Shown: positions 11,545 through 21,324 of the stretch, piece after piece
How the letters are laid out: every line of letters starts with the position of its first letter
How positions within the stretch are numbered: position 1 is the first letter of the stretch
Source of the DNA: Corynebacterium dentalis
GTDB lineage: Bacteria; Actinomycetota; Actinomycetes; Mycobacteriales; Mycobacteriaceae
DNA: 64,000 nucleotides
NCBI RefSeq assembly: GCF_900232865.1
Contig: NZ_OCTS01000006.1
Coordinates: forward strand, 1 to 64,000
Reading direction: 5' to 3'
Notes under the pieces: generated by a model
What the model saw: only the letters and a program-made list of their open reading frames with translations
Databases searched by the model: none
Told to the model about the DNA's origin: nothing
Position numbers and translations under genes: made by a program

Positions 11545-14103
11545 TTATCCGCGCAGTGTCGCGCCAACAGCCTTTTCAACCTGTGCAATTGCCGCCTCGC
11601 GCGCCTGGGATGCTTCTTCCTCCGTCAGCGTCCGGTCCGCCGCGCGGAAGCGCAGGGAGAACGTCAACGAACGCTTGTCCTCGCCCAGCGCCTCGGAACG
11701 GTAGATATCGAACAGGCGGATCTCCTCCAGCAGCTCGCCTGCACCTTCCTTGAGCGCGGCCTCCACGTCAGCGGATGGAATGTCCTGAGACACCACCACA
11801 GCAACGTCCTGCAGCAATGCAGGGAACGGAGAAAGCACCGGGCGTGGGAAAGTCTCGCGCAGAGGAAGCCCATCGAGGTCAATCTCCAGAGCGATCGAAC
11901 GCGCTGGCAGCTGCGCACGCTCGCACACCTGTGGGTGCAGCTCGCCAGCATGGCCCACGACGGTGTCATCCACCAGGATTTCTGCACAGCGGCCTGGGTG
12001 CCATGGCAGGTACTCAGCGTTGCGGACGGAAATCTCCACGCCAGCGGCTCGGGCGATCGTCCGTGCCGCTTCGATGGCATCCCGGGCGGTGAAAGGCTCG
12101 GCGTCGCCCCACGTTCCCTGCAACTGGCGGTTACCCGCAGCGATCATCGCAACGTGGAGTGGCTGCTCCGGCAAGGAACTCATCAGTTCTGCCAGCTCAG
12201 CCTCGGTTGGCCGCTTGGTCACTGCTGGCATCGGAGAAGCCAACTCGGAGCTTTCCGGCAGGCTGACCTGAGCGATTCCATACAGTGCCGCATCGCGCTG
12301 ACCACGCGTATTGTTCCGGCGCAGCGCCTCCATCATGGACGGCAGCAACGTGGTGCCGATGGTGGCGTAATCGCTCTCCAATGGGTTCTGGACCTTAATG
12401 GCAGTGCGACGTGCGTCGTCGGCAGGCAAGTCCCATACATCGAAAACGTTATTGGCGATAAACGGCGAAGGAATGATCTCCGCATACCCTGCCCACGCCA
12501 TCGCACGACCAACCGCCCGGCGCATCTTCTGGCGCGGCGTCAGGCCACGTCCGGCGGGTGCCGTCGGAACGATCGACGGGATATCTTCCAGACCCTGCAA
12601 GCGCAGGACTTCCTCCACCAGATCCGCAGGCATCGTCAGGTCGGGGCGCCACGTTGGAGGCGTGACCTCGATTTCCCGCGCACCATTGCCATCGCGCTTG
12701 CCCGTTTCCCGAACCACGCAGCCGATTTCCCGCAAGCGTCCGATGGTGGTGCCATCCGGGTAAATGGTGCCGGCGACCTTGCCGGGGCGAGAGGTGTACA
12801 TGGTGATGGTCGGCATGCGTTCAACCGTGCCGACGACAGTGCGCCCCTCTTCCACCGTTCCGCCCGCAATGCGGCTCAGCAGTGCCACGGCGAAGTCCAA
12901 CGCCTCATTAATAATCGCGGCATCCACTCCACGCTCGAAGCGGCGGGAAGCCTCTGAGCTGAGCTTGTGACGGCGACAGGTGCGAGCAATCGTCAACTGA
13001 TCCCAGTGCGCTGCTTCGAAAAGCACGTCCGTGGTGGTCTCAGAGATTTCCGACGTAGTGCCACCCATGACACCGGCCAGGGATTGGATGCCGTTGTCAT
13101 CCGCGATGACCACGTCTTCTTCGTGCAGCTCGCGCTCCACGTGATCCAGCGTGGTGAGCTTCTCCCCCGCCTTGGCGCGGCGAACCTTCAGCGGACCCGC
13201 AATCTTATCCGCATCAAATGCATGCATGGGCTGACCCAGCAAGAACATCAGGTAATTCGTCACGTCAGTCGCCGCGTTCACTGGGCGGGATCCGCAGAGC
13301 ATCAACTCGCGCTGCAGCCACAGCGGCGATTCCGAGTTCGGGTCAATACCCGTGACCTTGCGCATGCCGAACAAGGAACACTCCGTGTCCTTATCCACCT
13401 CAATAGCCTGCACCTCAGACTCGGTGGCAGGAAGGCCTGCAAACAGGTCATCATCCAGCGCCGCCGCGGCAGGATCCGTAGCTGGGTCGCGGAACTGCAA
13501 GTCGAAGCTAGAGGCCAGCTCGCGCGCCAGGCCACGTGCAGACAACGCATAGCCGCGGTCAGGAGTGATGTTCACGTCAAAGATCGTGTCGCTAAGCCCC
13601 AGCAGCTCACGCGCATCGTCGCCGATGGTCAGTCCGTGAGAGGCGAGTTCGGCGTCGGAAATAGTCATGATCCCCGCATTCTGTACGGTGGCCAGACCCA
13701 CCTCCATGGCCGAACAGATCATACCTTCGGAAATCTTGCCGTAGGTCTCACGCGCGCCGATTTCGAACCCACCAGGCAAAACGGTGCCGGGCAAAGCGAT
13801 GATGACGTTATCGCCCTCCGCGAAGTTACGAGCACCACAAATGATGTTCTGCTGCTCCCCGGAACCATTGGCCGTGCCCACGTTGACCTGGCAGTAACGG
13901 ATCGGCTTCTTAAAGCCCTCCAGCTCCTCAATCTGCTCCACGCGGCCAATCACCAACGGACCAGTGGTCTCCGGAATGGAGGAAAAACCCTCGGTTTCAA
14001 AGCCAACACGGACAAAGCCCGTATCGAACTCCTCAGAGTCCACGGACCAACTTGGGTTGGCGGTCTGCAGGATGCGGGTCAGCCAAGACTGGGAAATCAG
14101 CAT
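11545..14103 (-). CDS. pheT: phenylalanyl-tRNA synthetase beta subunit
   Basis: Large subunit of the (alpha-beta)2 PheRS, 852 residues. Domain order is as expected: N-terminal tRNA-binding OB-like domain (GFETEGFSSIPETTGPLVIGRVEQIE, about residues 33-150), B3/B4 editing domain, B5 domain, catalytic-like core, and a C-terminal FDX-ACB anticodon-binding domain (RPVLSPFPALLQDVAVVVSQDIP, last 90 residues). The cytosolic complex charges tRNA-Phe together with PheS. It follows pheS after an 82-base gap. The 3' end is about 100 bases from the argC start region. Confidence 0.97.
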   Translation of the reverse strand: MLISQSWLTRILQTANPSWSVDSEEFDTGFVRVGFETEGFSSIPETTGPLVIGRVEQIEELEGFKKPIRYCQVNVGTANGSGEQQNIICGARNFAEGDNVIIALPGTVLPGGFEIGARETYGKISEGMICSAMEVGLATVQNAGIMTISDAELASHGLTIGDDARELLGLSDTIFDVNITPDRGYALSARGLARELASSFDLQFRDPATDPAAAALDDDLFAGLPATESEVQAIEVDKDTECSLFGMRKVTGIDPNSESPLWLQRELMLCGSRPVNAATDVTNYLMFLLGQPMHAFDADKIAGPLKVRRAKAGEKLTTLDHVERELHEEDVVIADDNGIQSLAGVMGGTTSEISETTTDVLFEAAHWDQLTIARTCRRHKLSSEASRRFERGVDAAIINEALDFAVALLSRIAGGTVEEGRTVVGTVERMPTITMYTSRPGKVAGTIYPDGTTIGRLREIGCVVRETGKRDGNGAREIEVTPPTWRPDLTMPADLVEEVLRLQGLEDIPSIVPTAPAGRGLTPRQKMRRAVGRAMAWAGYAEIIPSPFIANNVFDVWDLPADDARRTAIKVQNPLESDYATIGTTLLPSMMEALRRNNTRGQRDAALYGIAQVSLPESSELASPMPAVTKRPTEAELAELMSSLPEQPLHVAMIAAGNRQLQGTWGDAEPFTARDAIEAARTIARAAGVEISVRNAEYLPWHPGRCAEILVDDTVVGHAGELHPQVCERAQLPARSIALEIDLDGLPLRETFPRPVLSPFPALLQDVAVVVSQDIPSADVEAALKEGAGELLEEIRLFDIYRSEALGEDKRSLTFSLRFRAADRTLTEEEASQAREAAIAQVEKAVGATLRG

Positions 14104-14185
14104 TGTGGGATCTTTTCCTTATGAATCAAATTGCGCGCGGTGCTGGGGTGGAATTTAATGCGATGAACTGCGGAGTAAACGCGGT

Positions 14186-15265
<1,080 letters not shown>

Positions 15266-15343
15266 TTAATAACTCGTACAGTCTAGCCAACTGGCTTCAC
15301 ACGCGTGCTATTAGTCCGCGAGCTTTGTAAATCGTGCAGCACG

Positions 15344-16180
15344 TCAGTCTTCTTCGCCGCGCGCCTTAGCTTGCGCACGGGCGGATTCATAAAGACAGAT
15401 CGAGGCGGCAGTAGCGAGGTTCAGGGATTCTGTGCGCCCGCGTAGCGGGATGGAAACGCGAATGTCTGCTTCTGCCAAGAGGTCCTCGCCGAGGCCATGG
15501 GCTTCGTTTCCGAAAAGCCACGCGGTGGGCTTGGTGAGGAGCTCGTCGGCATCATCAAGGCTCACTTCTCCGTCCGCAGCGGTTGCCAAAATCTGTAAAC
15601 CCTTTGCTCGCAGCTGACCCAACACGTCCTTGATGTTTGTATCGCGCGAGACGGGAAGGTGGAACAACGAGCCGGCAGAGGATCGAACGGTCTTGCAGGA
15701 CTGCGGATCTACGGTTTCTCCAGCGAACACCACGGCGTCGGCGCCCATCGCGTCAGAGACTCGAATAAGAGTTCCTGCGTTGCCAGGATCACTGGTCAGA
15801 ACAGGGACGGAGACGAGCTGGGGGTTGCCCGCAATCGCCTTGCCAGTGCTCCACAGAACTGGCTTACACACGGCGAAAATGCCACTGGTTGTGCTGGTGT
15901 CCGAAAGGTGGTGGGCTGCGCGCTCGGTAATCAGATGAACGTACACGTTCATGTATTTCGCGGTACGGACAACAGGCTCATAGCGCTCCGCGGCCTTCTC
16001 TGTGACAAAGACATCGGTGGCTGCTCCGGTGGAGATGGCTGCTTCCACCGAATTTTCACCTTCAACCAGGAAGGCTCCGGCCTTCTTCCGCGCAGCGGCG
16101 CGGTGCAATTTCGCTGCGTTGGCCACACGCGGGGTGCGCTCGGTGAAGATCTCTGGTCCGTCGTGCTCCGGGTTCGTCAT
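15344..16180 (-). CDS. TrmH/SpoU-family 2'-O-RNA methyltransferase
   Basis: SAM-dependent RNA ribose methyltransferase of the SPOUT class, 278 residues. An N-terminal L30e-like substrate-binding domain (HRAAARKKAGAFLVEGENSVEAAI) is followed by three SpoU motifs: TSDPGNAGTLIR (motif 1), LFGNEAHGL (motif 2) and PLRGRTESLNLATAASICLYE (motif 3). The trefoil-knot C-terminus binds SAM. This gene commonly precedes pheS in actinobacteria, as here. The exact target nucleotide, rRNA or tRNA, cannot be told from sequence. Confidence 0.92.
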   Translation of the reverse strand: MTNPEHDGPEIFTERTPRVANAAKLHRAAARKKAGAFLVEGENSVEAAISTGAATDVFVTEKAAERYEPVVRTAKYMNVYVHLITERAAHHLSDTSTTSGIFAVCKPVLWSTGKAIAGNPQLVSVPVLTSDPGNAGTLIRVSDAMGADAVVFAGETVDPQSCKTVRSSAGSLFHLPVSRDTNIKDVLGQLRAKGLQILATAADGEVSLDDADELLTKPTAWLFGNEAHGLGEDLLAEADIRVSIPLRGRTESLNLATAASICLYESARAQAKARGEED

Positions 16181-16209
16181 AGGTGCACAGTCTACTCATG
16201 CAGTCGCAA

Positions 16210-17304
16210 TCACTCAGCTGCGCTAGACGTAGATACATTGTCGCTAGATTCGAGCTCTATTGCTTCCGCTAACATCTCTTCGACATCCACTGTGTCTTTT
16301 TCATCGTGGACATCTTCGAATTCAGCGTCAATTACCGATGACACCCATAGTTCTGGATCCAGGCCATACTTTTCTGAGAGGTAACGAAGACGGTATGCTT
16401 CCTGAGCTCGTTCAAACGTCTTACGCGCAAGGCTTACGTTCAACCCTCCGTTCAATGCAATACCAAACACTGGAACCGCAGAAGCTAACTTTTGGTGAGT
16501 GAGTTTCACTCCGAGAGATGAAAACACCTTCCTGATAACCCCGACAAGCACATTGTTATTCAGGCTCCTCCAAGTCGCGCCCCTCATCATTTGCTGCGTG
16601 AGACGTGAAAGCGAGGCGAGAGACGCAGCCTTTTCCGCACTTCCAGACGCAGTTGTATAAGACAAAACACTGGTTGCGTAAAGCTGTTCTTCTGGCTCAT
16701 TAACATCGAAGCCATAGTGGGCAGCGACAGAGGCGACGATCCTTCCCATGCCAGTAAGTACAAATACGCTGTCTGTGGCAACAGCCCCCACAGCAACCGC
16801 CAAAGAAGTACCCGCCGAAACTGTAGAGGCGACCGTCAGCCCGGTAACCGCAACCGAACTACCAGCTCCCTCGATCAGCCCCACCAACGAATAGACCTGT
16901 TTCCCTTTGCCCACCATCCGGTCACAGTCTTTTAGTGACTGACTTTGAATATCGCGGAATGACTGAACATCCAAACCCGCCTTAGAGTACTTCTTGGCTA
17001 GTTTCCCATAATTAACGGAAGCCAATCCGAAGTCTACGGTCGTACTGTGCAGTGACTCCAAAGCCTTACCCATCGAGTCATTAACGGCATCTCTAACAAG
17101 CGCTTCCATCTCAGAACCTTTAGGCACCCGTTGAACCAAACTTGAAAGACTTGTGCCTGCTGCACTTTGAACCTTCTTCGACCTGGCTGCAAAACCAGAA
17201 CTCAAGTCATTCATCCGAGAACTAAACCCTGATGAATTATCACTTGCCTTTGGCCTGGTCAATTTCTCCCATGCTTTGCGGTCATACTCAGACATATCCG
17301 CCAT
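16210..17304 (-). CDS. EcsC-domain-like protein
   Basis: An uncharacterised protein resembling EcsC-family proteins. After a charged N-terminus starting MADMSEYDRKAWEKL it contains a Gly/Ala/Val-rich hydrophobic core (VYSLVGLIEGAGSSVAVTG..., about residues 130-190), the IVASVAAHYGFDV block typical of the family, and an acidic C-terminal tail (EFEDVHDEKDTVDVEEML). I chose ATG 17304, which has GGAG 12 bases upstream; in-frame starts at 17322, 17328 and a TTG at 17349 are also possible. It has no operon partner. The family's role is not established; EcsC itself is linked to an ABC transporter in Bacillus. Base composition is more AT-rich than its neighbours. Confidence 0.65.
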   Translation of the reverse strand: MADMSEYDRKAWEKLTRPKASDNSSGFSSRMNDLSSGFAARSKKVQSAAGTSLSSLVQRVPKGSEMEALVRDAVNDSMGKALESLHSTTVDFGLASVNYGKLAKKYSKAGLDVQSFRDIQSQSLKDCDRMVGKGKQVYSLVGLIEGAGSSVAVTGLTVASTVSAGTSLAVAVGAVATDSVFVLTGMGRIVASVAAHYGFDVNEPEEQLYATSVLSYTTASGSAEKAASLASLSRLTQQMMRGATWRSLNNNVLVGVIRKVFSSLGVKLTHQKLASAVPVFGIALNGGLNVSLARKTFERAQEAYRLRYLSEKYGLDPELWVSSVIDAEFEDVHDEKDTVDVEEMLAEAIELESSDNVSTSSAAE

Positions 17305-17673
17305 GCGGTTTTCATACTCCATGTACATGTTTAGGAATACTACGGACAATCCGGGTCAAGAGTCCCTGCAATGCCAAGGTCCCACTTGATACTTATGTCA
17401 TCTCCAATCGTTTCTTGGACGAACCTCACAGCAAAGCATGGAGACCGAGAAGACACCTCTACTCCCCGGAAACCCTTCTCTTGCACAATCATCCCCCGGA
17501 AGTGCCAAAGGGCTCTTCCCGACCTGGGGAAATGCAAAACTGGTGGCACTTCCGGGGGATCATTGTGCAAACGCCAAACAAATCACCCCACCAGCACACA
17601 ATCCCAGCACCGATAACCGCCACCCCAAGACCACCAAGCCCAGCACATATCCCTTCAAGTCACCCCCACCCAC
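17305..17673. other. intergenic region with a long inverted repeat
   Basis: About 370 bases between the EcsC-like gene and the terminator of the ribosomal protein operon. Apart from the long inverted repeat annotated separately, it holds C/A-rich low-complexity sequence (17575-17670) with no supported gene. A 76-codon minus-strand frame (17340-17570) exists only because it reads through the repeat; it has no family resemblance. Confidence 0.5.
17481..17570. repeat. 27-bp near-perfect inverted repeat, 36-base loop
   Basis: The left arm (17481-17507, starting TTGCACAAT) and right arm (17544-17570, ending ATTGTGCAA) are reverse complements at 26 of 27 positions. The single mismatch lies at the C/G in the tenth position of the arm. 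The arms enclose GGAAGTGCCA/TGGCACTTCC and a run of C/G. The loop of 36 bases contains a smaller GC-rich dyad. An RNA of either strand would fold into a very stable hairpin. It could be a small repeat element of MITE or REP type, or a structured transcript end. No flanking target duplication or T-tract is obvious. Confidence 0.8.
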
Positions 17674-17705
17674 CAAAAAGCACCATCCCGAAATCAGGAT
17701 GGTGC
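17674..17705 (-). terminator. rho-independent terminator of infC-rpmI-rplT
   Basis: On the minus strand, a stem beginning GCACCATCC and closing GGATGGTGC, with a short AT-rich loop, is followed by TTTTTG. It lies about 42 bases after the rplT stop and fits a classical intrinsic terminator for the operon. Confidence 0.85.
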
Positions 17706-17746
17706 ATTTCCGAGCCACCTAGCCGAAGCTAAGCAACGTGCAGCAA

Positions 17747-18130
17747 TTAGGACGCAGCTGGAGCGTTAACGTCCTCAGGCAGTGCAGCCTTTGCAGCGTC
17801 GCACAGTGCGGCGAATGCTGCGGAATCGTTGACAGCCAGCTCTGCGAGGATCTTGCGGTCAACCTCGATCTCAGCCAGGCGCAGGCCCTGGATGAGGCGG
17901 TTGTAGGTCAGGTCGTTCTGACGAGCTGCAGCGTTAATGCGCTGGATCCACAGCTTGCGGAACTCTCCCTTGCGTGCGCGGCGATCGCGGAACGCATAGG
18001 TCTGGGAGTGGAGCATCTGCTCCTTGGCCTTGCGGTACAGGCGGGAGCGCTGACCACGGTAGCCCTTGGCGGAGTTGAGTACTTCGCGACGCTTCTTCTT
18101 AGCGTTCACAGAGCGCTTGACACGTGCCAC
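17747..18130 (-). CDS. rplT: 50S ribosomal protein L20
   Basis: 127-residue ribosomal protein that binds 23S rRNA early in 50S assembly. The strongly basic N-terminus ([37 protein letters not shown] region) and the [19 protein letters not shown] block are diagnostic. The start codon is GTG (18128-18130). It is the last gene of the infC-rpmI-rplT operon and is followed by a good intrinsic terminator. L20 acts as an operon repressor in some bacteria; no such site is evident here. Confidence 0.98.
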   Translation of the reverse strand: MARVKRSVNAKKKRREVLNSAKGYRGQRSRLYRKAKEQMLHSQTYAFRDRRARKGEFRKLWIQRINAAARQNDLTYNRLIQGLRLAEIEVDRKILAELAVNDSAAFAALCDAAKAALPEDVNAPAAS

Positions 18131-18196
18131 AGTGATACGTCCTTTTCTAAGTCTTTATGGTGCGGGATGGTTCGAAAGGGGTGGGGCAGGAAAAGA

Positions 18197-18391
18197 TTAG
18201 GCCTTGCCCAGCAGGCGCTTCATGCGCTTGGTATCGGCTGGCGATACGTCCTTGTCCCCCTTCAGGCGGCGGGTGCGCTTGGAAGGCTTGCCTTCCAGGA
18301 GGTGGCGGCGATTAGCCTGCTCACGACGCAGCTTGCCGGAACCGGTGATCTTGATGCGCTTTGCGGCACCCTTGTGAGTCTTCTGCTTCAT
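18197..18391 (-). CDS. rpmI: 50S ribosomal protein L35
   Basis: 64-residue basic ribosomal protein of the large subunit. It begins [21 protein letters not shown] and has the conserved [16 protein letters not shown] block. The position between infC and rplT is the usual one. The ATG start follows the infC stop by about 40 bases. Confidence 0.97.
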   Translation of the reverse strand: MKQKTHKGAAKRIKITGSGKLRREQANRRHLLEGKPSKRTRRLKGDKDVSPADTKRMKRLLGKA

Positions 18392-18431
18392 TAGTGAAAT
18401 CCTCTAGCGTTTTTGGGGTGTCTACGAGGGA

Positions 18432-18953
<522 letters not shown>

Positions 18954-19304
18954 GTGAACTCCTCAGTCAGCAGTGGTTATAGGTTTAATACCGATTACTG
19001 CCAGTGAGTTCCCCGAATCCCCCAACACCATTGCACGCTGCGCGCATGCCGAAAATTTTTATTTTCGACGCCACGCTCTTGGCGTGCTGATGACCCGAGC
19101 CCAATCACACGAGGTGACGGTCACAGGTGGGAGAAGGAACTCCACTTGCAGTCCATATCCATCCGGAAGTGGCCAATAACTGCATGTCGCGAACGTGCGT
19201 CATGCAATGTACAGACGATTCCCGAGGGAATACAGACGGTAGTGCGATTGACTATATCAGTGGCTTATCCAGACACAAAATTGCATCGGTGGTAATTTTT
19301 AGAC
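18954..19304. promoter_or_regulatory. divergent intergenic region; structured infC leader
   Basis: About 350 bases between the diverging infC operon and the DUF2339 gene. On the infC transcript strand two adjacent hairpins appear: arms ACGCCA/TGGCGT (19068-19073 with 19080-19085), then the AT-rich dyad CGAAAAT-4-ATTTTCG (19050-19067). They lie roughly 100-130 bases before the infC start, where an attenuator or ribosomal-protein leader would be expected. No coding region in this stretch is convincing. Confidence 0.5.
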
Positions 19305-21224
19305 ATGAACGCGCCTAGGCCCACGCTGACAGACATTCGCAATGCCGCTCGCCGTGCAGCGCAGTCACACGCTGAGTTGGCGAACATGTTGGATCAATAT
19401 ATCGGTGATCCCGCGCGGTCCGCTAATCAGCAGTCTCCTCAACACGGTGCCACACCAGTCTCTGTTTCCCAGGGCCGCTCCCCCCAGAACCCTTCGCCGC
19501 AAACTGTGCCGCGCCCCGTATCGCAGCCGGCATCCAACAATCAGCCCGTGCCACCGTCCTTCCCCGCGTATCCAGGTGCGCAGCGCCCGCAGATGCAGCC
19601 AGTAGCGGGCAACCAGTATGGAGCTGGTGTGCGGGCGAGTGTGGCGTCGGAAAAGAAGAACCTCAATCCGCTGCAACAGTGGTGGCAAAGGGAAGAGACG
19701 GTCACCAAGGTGCTGGCTGTCGTGGGCGGGCTGATCACGCTGATTGGCCTGGTTTTCCTGGCCACGCTCGCCTACTCCACGGGCATCCTGGGCCCGAGCT
19801 CGTCGGTGATCCTCGCGGCGATCGTTACGATCCTGATCTTCGCGACGGCCTTCCGCGCTCACAGGAACCAGCCGTCGGGGGTTACTGCCCCGGCGATGAT
19901 CGTGGTCGCGGTGCTGGGAGGGCTGGCAGACCTGTGGGTTGCTGTCTTCAAACTGGAGTGGTTAAGCGAAATTACAGGCTCGGTGCTCACCACGCTGATC
20001 TGCATTGCCGGGCTGGCGGTGGCGTACCGATGGAACCAGGAGAAGCTGGCCGTCATAGTCACGCTGCTGTCCCCCGCTTTCATCACGCCCGTGTTCCTAA
20101 ACGTTGTCCATGACACGCACTTCTCCCCTGCCATCCCCGGGTGTATCGCGGCCACCGCACTGGCGGCCTTCGGCGCGCGCTGGGGACGCCCGTGGATCAA
20201 TCTGCACGCCGCAGCCTGCGCCATCTTTGTGCTGGGCATCGCGCTGACTTGGGAATCCCCGCACTGGACGTTCATCTTCTCCGCTGTGGGAGTGGCCGTA
20301 CTGATCGTTTTCTCCTACGACCAGCCCGTGATTCCGCGGCCACTGACTGTCGCCGCGTGGCTCGCGGTCCTGCTTGCTCCGATTGTGGTCACGGTCGATT
20401 ACACAATCTTCTACCTCATATTTGAGGTCATCATCTTCGGATTGGTGCTGGTGTGGGCATTCGCGGAGCACGGCTCGGCTCTGTTCCCGGCCAAGCCTGC
20501 TCCGCTTCCAGATAATGCCTCGGCGGCCGTCTACGTCAGTGCGGTGTCTGTGGTCGCGACGCTAATCATCGAGTACAACATCACCCTCAACGTGTGGTTC
20601 TTGGTGGGAATCATTGGGCTGTGTGCGCTGGTCATTGCTCTATTCCCAAAGGTGCATCCTGCCGCGACGGATCTCGCCGGCGCGGGTGCCCTGCTCACTG
20701 CCCTAAACGCCACCGCCCGGTTGTTGACCTTCAATGACTTCGAAGGCGATCAAGGAATCAACGTCTTCGATCACTGGATCCTGCCGGCGGCTGCATCGCT
20801 GGCCTTGGCCCTGTACTTCTTCCAACGCAAGCGCACGTTTACGGAGATGCAGATCCCTGTTGTGCTGGGCGTGGCCACACTCCTCACGGCCTCGTCCATC
20901 ATCCCCGGCACCTTGCTGCTGATCGATAAGTCAGAGATGAGCTTCATGCTGGGCCACATGATCATCTCCGTCAGCTGGATTGTCTTGGGCATCCTGCTGC
21001 TCAGCCGCGACGGCGATCTATGGAAGCGCCTGGGCCTGGCGCTGGCCCTGGCTGCGGTGGCGAAACTGGTATTCTTCGACCTATCAATTTTGGGCGGTGT
21101 GGTGCAGGTGCTGGCCTTCATCCTCAGCGGTGCGATTCTGCTTCTGGCTGCGTTCCAGCGGGAGAAGCTCTTCGGTAAGAAGTCCGCGCCCGCCACCCCC
21201 CAGAACCCTTCTTCCAGAAACTAG
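19305..21224 (+). CDS. DUF2339 polytopic membrane protein
   Basis: A 639-residue integral membrane protein. Residues 1-115 form a soluble Gln/Pro/Ser-rich, disordered N-terminal segment (with a short helical start TLTDIRNAARRAAQSHAELA). Residue 130 onward contains many hydrophobic helices, from KVLAVVGGLITLIGLVFLATL to VLAFILSGAILLLAAFQRE. The final helix block LGGVVQVLAFILSGAILL and the repeated short-loop architecture match the DUF2339 family. The function is unknown. It is transcribed alone, convergent with uvrA. Confidence 0.75.
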   Translation: MNAPRPTLTDIRNAARRAAQSHAELANMLDQYIGDPARSANQQSPQHGATPVSVSQGRSPQNPSPQTVPRPVSQPASNNQPVPPSFPAYPGAQRPQMQPVAGNQYGAGVRASVASEKKNLNPLQQWWQREETVTKVLAVVGGLITLIGLVFLATLAYSTGILGPSSSVILAAIVTILIFATAFRAHRNQPSGVTAPAMIVVAVLGGLADLWVAVFKLEWLSEITGSVLTTLICIAGLAVAYRWNQEKLAVIVTLLSPAFITPVFLNVVHDTHFSPAIPGCIAATALAAFGARWGRPWINLHAAACAIFVLGIALTWESPHWTFIFSAVGVAVLIVFSYDQPVIPRPLTVAAWLAVLLAPIVVTVDYTIFYLIFEVIIFGLVLVWAFAEHGSALFPAKPAPLPDNASAAVYVSAVSVVATLIIEYNITLNVWFLVGIIGLCALVIALFPKVHPAATDLAGAGALLTALNATARLLTFNDFEGDQGINVFDHWILPAAASLALALYFFQRKRTFTEMQIPVVLGVATLLTASSIIPGTLLLIDKSEMSFMLGHMIISVSWIVLGILLLSRDGDLWKRLGLALALAAVAKLVFFDLSILGGVVQVLAFILSGAILLLAAFQREKLFGKKSAPATPQNPSSRN

Positions 21225-21324
21225 GAACCTCGTGGCCACCTACGGGCCGAAGAAGTAGTCGCTGCGCCCCTCTCTGCAGCTCAGCCCTCAGCCGCTCAAT
21301 CACTCAGCAGCAAACAGAACCGAA

